From Pseudomonas sp. GM48 (lineage in GTDB: Bacteria; Pseudomonadota; Gammaproteobacteria; Pseudomonadales; Pseudomonadaceae): a stretch of DNA of 64,000 nucleotides. The DNA lies in assembly GCF_000282335.1 (NCBI RefSeq), contig NZ_AKJM01000115.1, positions 62,001 through 126,000 on the forward strand, read 5' to 3'. This document shows positions 25,989-33,645 of this stretch, piece by piece. Position numbers and translations under genes: made by a program. The notes beneath the pieces were generated by a model. That model was not told the DNA's origin, did not search any database, and saw only the letters and a list, made by a program, of their open reading frames with translations. Position 1 is the stretch's first letter. Every line of letters begins with the position of its first letter.

Positions 25989-27404
25989 TCACAGGCCTGC
26001 GTGGGCGGCGATGGCGGCGGCGATGGCCAGGGCCAGCTCTTCGGGTTTGCGCTTGATCGAGTAGTTGGTCAGTTCAGGATGGCTTTCAACGAAGCTGGTA
26101 TTGAACTGGCCGCTACGGAATTCCGGGTTACGCAGGATTTCCTGGTAATACGCGGCGGTAGTCTTGACCCCTTGCAGACGCATGTCGTCCAGGGCGCGCA
26201 AGCCACGGTCCATCGCCTCTTCCCAGGTCAGCGCCCACACCACCAGTTTCAGGCACATGGAGTCGTAGAACGGTGGAATGGTGTAGCCGGTATAGATCGC
26301 CGTGTCGGTACGCACGCCAGGACCACCGGGGGCGTAGTAGCGGGTGATCTTGCCGAAGCTCGGCAGGAAGTTGTTCTTCGGGTCTTCGGCGTTGATCCGG
26401 AATTGCAGGGCGAAACCACGGTGCTGGATGTCTTCCTGTTTCACCGAAAGCGGCAGGCCGGAAGCGATGCGGATCTGCTCGCGGACAATGTCGATGCCGG
26501 TGATTTCTTCGGTGATGGTGTGTTCCACCTGCACCCGGGTGTTCATCTCCATGAAGTACACCTCGCCCTCGGCGAGCAGGAACTCCACGGTGCCGGCGTT
26601 CTCGTAACCTACGGCCTTGGCTGCACGCACCGACAGGTCGCCGATGTAGGCGCGCTGTTCCGGGGTCAGTTGCGGGCTCGGGGCGATCTCGATCAGCTTC
26701 TGGTTGCGACGCTGGATCGAGCAGTCACGCTCGAACAGGTGCACTACGTTGCCGAAGCTGTCGCCAAGAATCTGCGCTTCGATGTGCTTAGGATTGACGA
26801 TACATTTTTCCAGGAACACTTCCGCCGAACCAAATGCCTTGGTGGCTTCGGAAATCACCCGAGGGAAGGCCTGTTCGAGTTCTTCGCGGCTGTTGCAGCG
26901 ACGAATACCGCGGCCGCCACCACCGGACGTGGCCTTGAGCATCACCGGGTAGCCGATGCGATCGCCTTCGGTCAGGGCTTCTTCGATACCCGACACGTTG
27001 CCTTCGGTGCCCGGGGTCACCGGTACGCCGGCCTTGATCATGCTGCGGCGGGCTTCGGTCTTGTCGCCCATGCGACGAATGACTTCAGCCGATGGGCCGA
27101 TGAACTTGATCCCGCGCTCGGCGCAGATCTCCGCCAGTTCGGCGTTTTCCGAAAGGAATCCGTAACCGGGGTGCAGCGCATCGCAACCGGTTTCCACAGC
27201 CAGGTTCACCAGCTTGCGCGGGTTCAGGTAACCGGCCAGCGGTTCGGCACCAATGCTGTGGGCTTCGTCCGCACGCTTGACGTGCAAAGCATGACGGTCG
27301 GCGTCGGAGTAGATCGCGACCGAGCGAATGCCCATTTCGGCGCAGGCACGTACAATTCGTACGGCAATCTCACCACGGTTGGCGATCAGGATCTTTGTTA
27401 TCAC
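25989..27404 (-). CDS. pycA: Pyruvate carboxylase subunit A (biotin carboxylase)
   Basis: 471 residues using GTG 27404 as start, which gives the canonical N-terminus ITKILIANRGEIAVRIVRA; the upstream open frame continues but looks non-coding. ATP-grasp motifs include KATSGGGGRGIRRC and EMNTRVQVEHTITE. It carboxylates the biotin on PycB. pycB starts 11 bp downstream. The likely regulator gene is divergent, with two inverted repeats in the gap. Confidence 0.95.
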   Translation of the reverse strand: MITKILIANRGEIAVRIVRACAEMGIRSVAIYSDADRHALHVKRADEAHSIGAEPLAGYLNPRKLVNLAVETGCDALHPGYGFLSENAELAEICAERGIKFIGPSAEVIRRMGDKTEARRSMIKAGVPVTPGTEGNVSGIEEALTEGDRIGYPVMLKATSGGGGRGIRRCNSREELEQAFPRVISEATKAFGSAEVFLEKCIVNPKHIEAQILGDSFGNVVHLFERDCSIQRRNQKLIEIAPSPQLTPEQRAYIGDLSVRAAKAVGYENAGTVEFLLAEGEVYFMEMNTRVQVEHTITEEITGIDIVREQIRIASGLPLSVKQEDIQHRGFALQFRINAEDPKNNFLPSFGKITRYYAPGGPGVRTDTAIYTGYTIPPFYDSMCLKLVVWALTWEEAMDRGLRALDDMRLQGVKTTAAYYQEILRNPEFRSGQFNTSFVESHPELTNYSIKRKPEELALAIAAAIAAHAGL

Positions 27405-27461
27405 TTGGAGTTTCCCTTGAGCCGGTGGTACCCACGACCTGCTAGACCCAGGTCGACGCGT

Positions 27462-27483
27462 GACCAAATGTTTCAATTTGGTC
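27462..27483. promoter_or_regulatory. Inverted repeat in the pycA-pycR gap
   Basis: GACCAAA (27462-27468) / TTTGGTC (27477-27483), 58 bp upstream of the pycA start. Candidate regulator site. Confidence 0.4.
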
Positions 27484-27542
27484 GCAGGTCCACACTAGCG
27501 CCCACAAGGGATTAACAAAAATGAATAATAATTGGGTCGCGC

Positions 27543-27558
27543 ATAAGTAAAGACTTAT
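27543..27558. promoter_or_regulatory. Inverted repeat near the pycR start
   Basis: ATAAGT-AAAG-ACTTAT, 37 bp upstream of pycR. The size and AT-rich dyad fit a LysR-type recognition site. Confidence 0.4.
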
Positions 27559-27595
27559 AGTTGAATCACCAGCCAGCGACGAGAGCGACCAGATA

Positions 27596-28558
27596 ATGCG
27601 TAAGTCATTGATGCGTATGACTTTGCGGCAATTGCAGATCTTTAACGAGGTCTGTGATTTGCGGTCCTACAGCCGAGCGGCCGAGGAAATGTCGCTCACA
27701 CAACCTGCCGTCAGCCTACAGATTCGTCAGCTTGAAGAGCTGATTGGCCAGCCTTTGTTCGATTACGTCGGCAAAAAACTCTACATGACCGAAGCCGCTG
27801 AAGCGTTACAGCGGGCCAGCCGGGATATTTTCGGGCGCCTGGAAAACCTCGACATGCAGCTGTCGGACATGCAGGGCTCGTTGCAGGGGCAACTGAAACT
27901 GGCAGTGGAATCCAGCGCCAAGTATTTCGTGCCGCACTTGTTTGCCGCATTCAAACGCCAGCACCCGGAAGTGAACCTGCAACTGACGGTGGTCAATCGC
28001 GGCCAGGTCATTCGGCGCCTGTCGGATAACCGCGACGACCTGGTGATCATGTCCATGGTGCCCCAGGACATGGGCCTGGAATTTCTGCCGTTCCTGAATA
28101 ACCCGATCGTCGCCGTGGCGCCACCGGATCACCCGCTGTGCCATATGGGGCCGCTGCGCTTGCAGGATCTCGAGCCCTACACACTACTGCTGCGTGAGCC
28201 AGGCTCCGGGACGCGGCTTGCGTGCGAAGAATACTTCAAAGAGAAGCGCGTGCACTTCAACCAGACTCAGGAAGTCTCGTCTGCCGAAGCTCAGCGTGAA
28301 TGTGTATTGGCGGGTCTGGGCGTTGCGCTATTGACGCGCCACGCCCTGAACCTTGAACTGGCAACCGGCGGACTGATCGAATTGCCGGTCGAAGAATTGC
28401 CGCTCTACCGCAGCTGGTGTCTGGTGCAGGCCAAGGCGAAACGCCTGTCACCGGTGGCTCACGCCTTCCTGGCGTTTGTTCGTAGCGAACGGATTCAGAT
28501 CAGCGCGCTGGTTGAGCGTTTCGACGGGAAGTCGAGGGAGATGACTGCCAGAAGTTGA
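27596..28558 (+). CDS. pycR: LysR-type regulator, likely PycR
   Basis: 320 residues. N-terminal winged HTH (TLRQLQIFNEVCDLRSYSRAAEEMSLTQPAVSLQIRQLEELI) is followed by a CbbR/CysB-like effector domain. Divergent from pycA, the position of PycR of P. aeruginosa, which controls pyruvate carboxylase. Later ATGs at residues 6 and 8 are possible starts. Its 3' end overlaps, tail to tail, the small gene at 28500. Confidence 0.85.
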   Translation: MRKSLMRMTLRQLQIFNEVCDLRSYSRAAEEMSLTQPAVSLQIRQLEELIGQPLFDYVGKKLYMTEAAEALQRASRDIFGRLENLDMQLSDMQGSLQGQLKLAVESSAKYFVPHLFAAFKRQHPEVNLQLTVVNRGQVIRRLSDNRDDLVIMSMVPQDMGLEFLPFLNNPIVAVAPPDHPLCHMGPLRLQDLEPYTLLLREPGSGTRLACEEYFKEKRVHFNQTQEVSSAEAQRECVLAGLGVALLTRHALNLELATGGLIELPVEELPLYRSWCLVQAKAKRLSPVAHAFLAFVRSERIQISALVERFDGKSREMTARS

Positions 28559-28709
28559 GCTCCAGCTCTGGAAAATCGCCAATCTCGGCCAGAAGCTGAC
28601 GACGTTCGCAGCGATCTTCGATGGCGCGGCGGAATTCCATACGGCGCTGATCTTCTTGCTGACGACGGGTTTTGACAGCGCTGTTGCGTTCTTCGTAGGG
28701 CATGGCCAT
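28500..28709 (-). CDS. Small basic coiled-coil protein (PA3496-like, uncertain)
   Basis: 69 residues, ATG 28709 with GGGAG seven bases upstream. The core VKTRRQQEDQRRMEFRRAIE is strongly charged and helical; ERRQLLAEIGDFPELELNFW follows. It resembles the small PA3496-type family of pseudomonads. The last 59 bp overlap the end of pycR on the other strand. Confidence 0.6.
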   Translation of the reverse strand: MAMPYEERNSAVKTRRQQEDQRRMEFRRAIEDRCERRQLLAEIGDFPELELNFWQSSPSTSRRNAQPAR

Positions 28710-28807
28710 TTCGAGTCTCCCAAGGCGAGTACGGGAGTTTCAAGATAGGCGCGCGGGATGACGGTTTGGCGGCTCGTTGATTACAGACCGATGAACATTG
28801 GCTGGAC

Positions 28808-28903
28808 CTGTGGCGAGGGAGCTTGCTCCCGCTGGGTTGCGTAGCGACCCTAAGATTTTGCGACTGCTGCGCAGCCGAGCGGGAGCAAGCTCCCTCGCCA
28901 CAG
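28808..28903. repeat. REP pair of the GTGGCGAGGGAGCTTGCTCCC type
   Basis: TGTGGCGAGGGAGCTTGCTC at the left and its inverted complement at the right, between two genes that end nearby. Different core from the GTGGGAGCGGGC family. Confidence 0.8.
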
Positions 28904-28923
28904 GGTCCGCGCCAGTCTTGAGA

Positions 28924-29790
28924 TCAGTCGTCCAGTGCCTTCACTGACTTTGGCGACAACCGCAAACTGCGCAGGCTGCGCTTGACGCTCTTGAGGTGGT
29001 TCACCAGGCTCGGTCCGCGCGCCATGGCCACACCCATCGCCAATACGTCGATAACGACCAGATGGGCGATCCGCGAGGTCAACGGCGTGTAGATTTCGGT
29101 GTCCTCATGCACATCGATCGCCAGGTTGACGGTCGACAGCTCGGCCAATGGCGTCTGGCTCGGGCACAGGGTGATCAACGAAGCACCGCTTTCACGCACC
29201 AGGTTGGCAGTGATCAGCAAATCCTTGGAACGCCCCGACTGGGAAATGCAGATCGCCACATCGGTCGGCTTCAGGGTCACCGCCGACATCGCCTGCATGT
29301 GCGGGTCGGAATACGCCGCAGCGGTGAGCAGCAAACGGAAGAACTTGTGCTGAGCGTCCGCCGCGACCGCACCCGAGGCGCCGAAGCCATAGAACTCGAC
29401 ACGCTGGGCCTGGGACATTAGCGTCACCGCTCGCTGCAACTCCACCGGATCGAGCTTCTCGCGAACCTCCATCAGGGTGTGCAATGTGGTGTCGAAGATT
29501 TTCAGGCTGTAGTCGGCGACCGAATCATCCTCATGGATCGCGAACTGGCCGAAACTCGCACCCGCCGCCAGGCTCTGGGCCAGCTTCAGCTTCAGGTCCT
29601 GGAAACCGGAGCAACCGATGGCGCGGCAAAAACGCACGATGGTCGGCTCGCTGATGCCCACGCTGTGGGCCAGGTCGGCCATTGAGCTGTGCATCACGGC
29701 CGCAGGATCAAGCAGCACATGGTCGGCGACCTTGAGCTCCGACTTGCGTAACAGGTGGCGAGACTGGGCGATGTGTTGCAGCAGATTCAA
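28924..29790 (-). CDS. HexR/RpiR-family transcriptional regulator
   Basis: 288 residues. N-terminal RpiR HTH (MADLAHSVGISEPTIVRFCRAIGCSGFQDLKLKLAQSL) and C-terminal SIS sugar-phosphate domain (VEFYGFGASGAVAADAQHKF; VAICISQSGRSKDLL). HexR controls zwf/edd/gap-type genes and senses KDPG. The site next to pycR is that of the second HexR-like paralog of pseudomonads rather than the one beside zwf. The first codon is TTG 29790; GTG 29834 is an in-frame alternative but would sit against the operator. Confidence 0.85.
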   Translation of the reverse strand: MNLLQHIAQSRHLLRKSELKVADHVLLDPAAVMHSSMADLAHSVGISEPTIVRFCRAIGCSGFQDLKLKLAQSLAAGASFGQFAIHEDDSVADYSLKIFDTTLHTLMEVREKLDPVELQRAVTLMSQAQRVEFYGFGASGAVAADAQHKFFRLLLTAAAYSDPHMQAMSAVTLKPTDVAICISQSGRSKDLLITANLVRESGASLITLCPSQTPLAELSTVNLAIDVHEDTEIYTPLTSRIAHLVVIDVLAMGVAMARGPSLVNHLKSVKRSLRSLRLSPKSVKALDD

Positions 29791-29837
29791 AGGGCTGGAC
29801 TCTTTGTTATTGGCAGGTGCCGGGGATGTAGCACGCT

Positions 29838-29852
29838 TGTAGTTATACTACA
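29838..29852. promoter_or_regulatory. HexR-type operator
   Basis: TGTAGTTATACTACA matches the HexR consensus TGTARTTWWAYTACA at every position, 48 bp upstream of the regulator's start codon. Suggests autoregulation. Confidence 0.8.
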
Positions 29853-30141
29853 TGAATCGGCTTTTTGCCTGCTCAATGCGTAACCACATCCCTCGACATT
29901 CAGGCACGCGCGCTCCATGTAGCGCTCATCACCAGCTTTCCAGTTACTCATCGACGCTCGCCTTTTGGCGTTGCGACAAAAATGAGCCCGCCCTTACAAA
30001 CTTCACCATTAGTTATCTCATCAACAACACACAACCAAAATCAACTTACAAACAAGTCAACTATCGCCACCCACAAACAAATAAAGATGGATATATTAAC
30101 CAGGCAGGACGCAACTATCTTAGTTAAAGGAGTTACACACA
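29853..30141. other. AT-rich gap between the HexR-like gene and a small gene
   Basis: Apart from the HexR box at its left edge, the stretch is AT-rich (for example CAACAACACACAACC and ACAAACAAATAAAG). It shows no ORF I would defend. It probably contains the promoter of the following gene. Confidence 0.5.
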
Positions 30142-30456
30142 ATGACCATTACAACCAAAGACTGGATCGCCCAAATTGATCGCATGCCCGGCGCTGCATC
30201 CTTCCGCACTTTCGGTACCGTGACCGTTGCCAACTCTGGCATTACAGCCAGGCTGGTGCTGAGCGAGGTGCAGGACAAATCTTATGATTTACGTCTAGAC
30301 CTGAAAATTGAAGACACCGGCGCAATTGCACTTCAAGTATTAACCGACAGGTTTGTCGAATACCGAGTAGCCGGTGAATCAAATGTTACTGGCGTCAGTA
30401 TTTTCTTCGAAGGAAAGTTACTGCACCACATTGATAAAGTACTGATCACCGCTTAA
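30142..30456 (+). CDS. Hypothetical protein (104 residues)
   Basis: AAAGGAGTTACACACA gives a strong ribosome site. The protein is beta-rich (TVTVANSGITARLVLSEVQDK; YDLRLDLKIEDTGAIALQVL; VTGVSIFFEGKLLHHIDKVLI), without signal peptide, membrane helix or cysteines. I do not recognise a family. AT-rich upstream DNA and its isolation suggest an accessory gene. Confidence 0.7.
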   Translation: MTITTKDWIAQIDRMPGAASFRTFGTVTVANSGITARLVLSEVQDKSYDLRLDLKIEDTGAIALQVLTDRFVEYRVAGESNVTGVSIFFEGKLLHHIDKVLITA

Positions 30457-30474
30457 ATAATTACCTGCTGCAAA

Positions 30475-30509
30475 CTTCCCGTCAAACCGCCAAAGGGCCT
30501 GACGGGAAG
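30475..30509. terminator. Hairpin shared by convergent genes
   Basis: 10-bp stem CTTCCCGTCA / TGACGGGAAG, 15-base loop, between the ends of the 104-residue gene and the GGDEF-EAL gene. No T tract. Confidence 0.55.
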
Positions 30510-30518
30510 CATCCTCAG

Positions 30519-33389
30519 TCAATCCGCGTCCTGCCCTCGTAGCTGGCCCGCCAGGTCTTGCGCCTCTACCGGCCGACTGATCAGATAGCCTTGCACCTCA
30601 TCGCAGTGCTCGGCCTTTAGAAACTCAAGCTGCTCCTGCCGCTCCACCCCTTCCGCCACAACCTTCAATGACAAACCATGGGCCATTGCAATGATCGCCC
30701 GGGTGATCGCCGCATCCTCGGTACCCTCCCCCAGCCCGCGGATAAACGCCTGATCGATCTTCACGTAATCCACGGGAATGCGCTTGAGGTAGCTCAGGGA
30801 TGAATAGCCGGTGCCAAAATCATCGATCGCCAGTTTCACCCCAAGATCGCGCAACTGCTGGAAGGTCGCAATGATGTGCTCGACGCTGTCCAGCAACTGG
30901 CTTTCGGTCAACTCCAGCTCTAGGAAGTGCGGTGCCAGCCCGGTTTCTTCCAGTACCTGGCGCACCAGGCTGACCAACTTGCCCTGGCGCAACTGATGCA
31001 CCGACAAATTGACCGAAACCCGAATCGGCTCAAGCCCCTGGCGCTGCCATTCACAGGCTTGCCAGCAAGCCTGGCGCAGTACGAACTCGCCGATCGGACC
31101 GATCAGCCCGGTTTCCTCGGCCAGCCCGATAAAGTCCCCCGGCGGCACACGGCCCATGGTCGGATGATCCCAGCGCACCAGCGCTTCAGCGGCGTTCAAC
31201 CGGCCGGTGGCCAGGCACAGCTTCGGCTGGTAATACACCTTGAGCTGTTTGTCTTCGATAGCTTTGCGCAGATGGTTTTCCAGTTGCAGGCGTTCCAGGG
31301 TGCTGGCCTGCAGGCTGTCGGTGTAGAACTGGAAGTTGTTGCCGCCCAAGTGCTTGGCATGTTGCATGGCCATGTTCGACTGGCTGACCAATGCAGACAT
31401 CTCCCGGGCGTTGTCCGGAAGCAGACTAATACCCATGGACGCACTGACCACCAGCTCATGCCCTTCGACCGTCACCGGCAGGCGTAACTTGGTTGCCAAC
31501 CGTGTCGCCACCCGCGCCAGGCTCGACAGGTTGCCGTAGGAATTGAACAGCACCGCAAATTCATCGCCGGACAAGCGCGCAATGGTGTCTGCCTCCGGCA
31601 ACGCGTTGACCATCCGCCGGGCCATTTTCTGCAACAGTTGGTCAGCGACTTCATGGCCGAGACTGTCATTGAGCAGCTTGAAGCGGTCCAGATTGATGTG
31701 CAGCAATGCCAGACTGCGATAACCGCCCTGACGTACCCGTTGGTGCGCCTCGCTCAACCGCTCACGAAACAGCGAGCGATTGGCCAGGCCGGTCAATTCG
31801 TCATAGTGGGTCAGGTAGCGCATGCGCTCTTCGGATTCGCGTCTCGCCGACAGATCAGCGAAGAAGCCCACTATATGGCTGATCTTCCCCCGAGGATCAC
31901 GCACGGTATTCAGCTGAAGCCATTGCGGGTACATCTCCCCGTTCTTGCGGGTTTCCACCAGCTCGCCCTGCCAACTGCCGTGCTGCTCCAGCGCTTGATG
32001 GATCGCGGTGAAGTGCCGGCGGGCGTCGCGACTGCACGGCAACTCGACCACGTTGCGCCCGAGAATGTCCTCGATGTCATAACCCGTTACGCGGCTGAAA
32101 GCCTGGTTGACGGCAATCAGTGCATAGGCGGGGTCAAAAATCACGATGCCTTCACTGGCCGCCTCGAACACCGTCGCTGCCAGTTGCTGTTGTTCCTCCA
32201 GCACCTTGCTGGCACTGATGTCGCGCCGCGTCCCGACCATGCGAATGACCCGGCCGTTTTTGCTGCGCTCGACTGCCCGGCCACGGTCCTCGATCCAGAC
32301 CCAGTGACCGTCGCCATGACGCACCCGGTACTCGACCTGGTAATCCTCGCTTCGGCCCTTCAAGTGCTCGACCAGCGCCCGACGCAAGACCGGAAGATCC
32401 TCGGGGTGCAAGCGCGGCTTGAGATGGCGCAGCATCGCTGTCACATATTCCGGCTCCAGGCCGAACAGCTCCTGAATCAGGGTGTGATGCACTTCGTCGG
32501 TCTGCAGGTTCCAGTCCCAAAGCCCCAGCTCACTGGCTTTCAAGGCGAGCGCCAGGCGTGCTTCGCTTTTGCTCAGGGCCTGGTTGGCCGCGTCCAGTTC
32601 CAGGCTGCGCTGGGTGACGCGGCTTTCCAGTTCAGCCTGGATTTGCCGCAACTCGTCTTCGGCCCGACGGCGTTGGTCGACTTCCCCGGCCAGTTTCTGA
32701 TTGAGCTGGTCACTGCAATTGCGGGCGTGTTGCAAATGCTCGATCAGCGCCTGATTCTGAAAACGCCGCAACAGACCGCGATCGATCAATCGATTGACCT
32801 GCCAGGCAACGACACTCAGTGCACCAAGCAATATCAGGCCGAACCAGCCCCAGCCGTGCTGTTGCTCATCTGCGCCCCAGAACATATAGGCAATGGCTGG
32901 CAACAGGCAGGGCAAGGTAAAAGACAGGAAGGCCGGCAGACTCACTGCATAAGCAACGCTGGCCGACAATGCCGCGGCGCCGATCAGGCCGAACACCCAG
33001 GCTTGCTGGATAAAATTGTCGGCGGGGACCAACGCGATGCCGGCACCCGCCAGGGTCAGGCCGGTCAGGCCCGAACCGAGCAAAAACATGCGTCCCCAGA
33101 CAGGATTGGCTTGACGGTTGGGTATGGCCGAATCAAAGGCGGCGACCTGGATGACCCGCAATGCCACCAGCGACAGCAACCAGACCAGCCACACGCTGAC
33201 CAGGAAGTAGCGCTGCGGGCTCCAGAGCAAACCGGCACAGACCAGGCCATTGATCAGCATGAACAACGTGGGCAGCAGCGAGCCCTGATACAACAGGCGC
33301 GTGCGTTCGACCGCCATTTCCATGGCGTATTGCTTGCGGATAACCCGGGGCTCCACAGTGGGGCCCGACAGGTCGAAGCTGAGGGTCAT
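30519..33389 (-). CDS. Membrane PAS-GGDEF-EAL cyclic-di-GMP protein
   Basis: 956 residues from ATG 33389; the upstream extension uses a TTG and is doubtful. An N-terminal multi-helix membrane region (about 25-190) leads to a coiled coil (about 210-280), then two PAS domains. The GGDEF domain has the signature SGDEF (ARLSGDEFAVLF) and no RxxD I-site at the usual place. The EAL domain is intact (AEALVRWDHP, DDFGTGYSSLSYLK). Likely a phosphodiesterase, possibly bifunctional, controlling motility or biofilm. Confidence 0.92.
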   Translation of the reverse strand: MTLSFDLSGPTVEPRVIRKQYAMEMAVERTRLLYQGSLLPTLFMLINGLVCAGLLWSPQRYFLVSVWLVWLLSLVALRVIQVAAFDSAIPNRQANPVWGRMFLLGSGLTGLTLAGAGIALVPADNFIQQAWVFGLIGAAALSASVAYAVSLPAFLSFTLPCLLPAIAYMFWGADEQQHGWGWFGLILLGALSVVAWQVNRLIDRGLLRRFQNQALIEHLQHARNCSDQLNQKLAGEVDQRRRAEDELRQIQAELESRVTQRSLELDAANQALSKSEARLALALKASELGLWDWNLQTDEVHHTLIQELFGLEPEYVTAMLRHLKPRLHPEDLPVLRRALVEHLKGRSEDYQVEYRVRHGDGHWVWIEDRGRAVERSKNGRVIRMVGTRRDISASKVLEEQQQLAATVFEAASEGIVIFDPAYALIAVNQAFSRVTGYDIEDILGRNVVELPCSRDARRHFTAIHQALEQHGSWQGELVETRKNGEMYPQWLQLNTVRDPRGKISHIVGFFADLSARRESEERMRYLTHYDELTGLANRSLFRERLSEAHQRVRQGGYRSLALLHINLDRFKLLNDSLGHEVADQLLQKMARRMVNALPEADTIARLSGDEFAVLFNSYGNLSSLARVATRLATKLRLPVTVEGHELVVSASMGISLLPDNAREMSALVSQSNMAMQHAKHLGGNNFQFYTDSLQASTLERLQLENHLRKAIEDKQLKVYYQPKLCLATGRLNAAEALVRWDHPTMGRVPPGDFIGLAEETGLIGPIGEFVLRQACWQACEWQRQGLEPIRVSVNLSVHQLRQGKLVSLVRQVLEETGLAPHFLELELTESQLLDSVEHIIATFQQLRDLGVKLAIDDFGTGYSSLSYLKRIPVDYVKIDQAFIRGLGEGTEDAAITRAIIAMAHGLSLKVVAEGVERQEQLEFLKAEHCDEVQGYLISRPVEAQDLAGQLRGQDAD

Positions 33390-33645
33390 AGGCGATGTTC
33401 TTGTTCTTATAATGATGAGCATGAGCCCGAAACTGCTCGGAGCATACACAAGCAATTGCCCGGACCAAACTGCTGCTGATCAACAAATCGCCAAATTTTT
33501 CAGCCGCCGACGCCCCTGAAAACGCCGAAGGCATGCCCCGCCAACGCCTGCAGCCGATGACTGACCGGTCGTCCTTTGCATAACTTTCATCGGCTAAATC
33601 GAAGCGGAGTTTGCCCGGTGTGTCGCGGCCCCCTAGAATGCCCTG

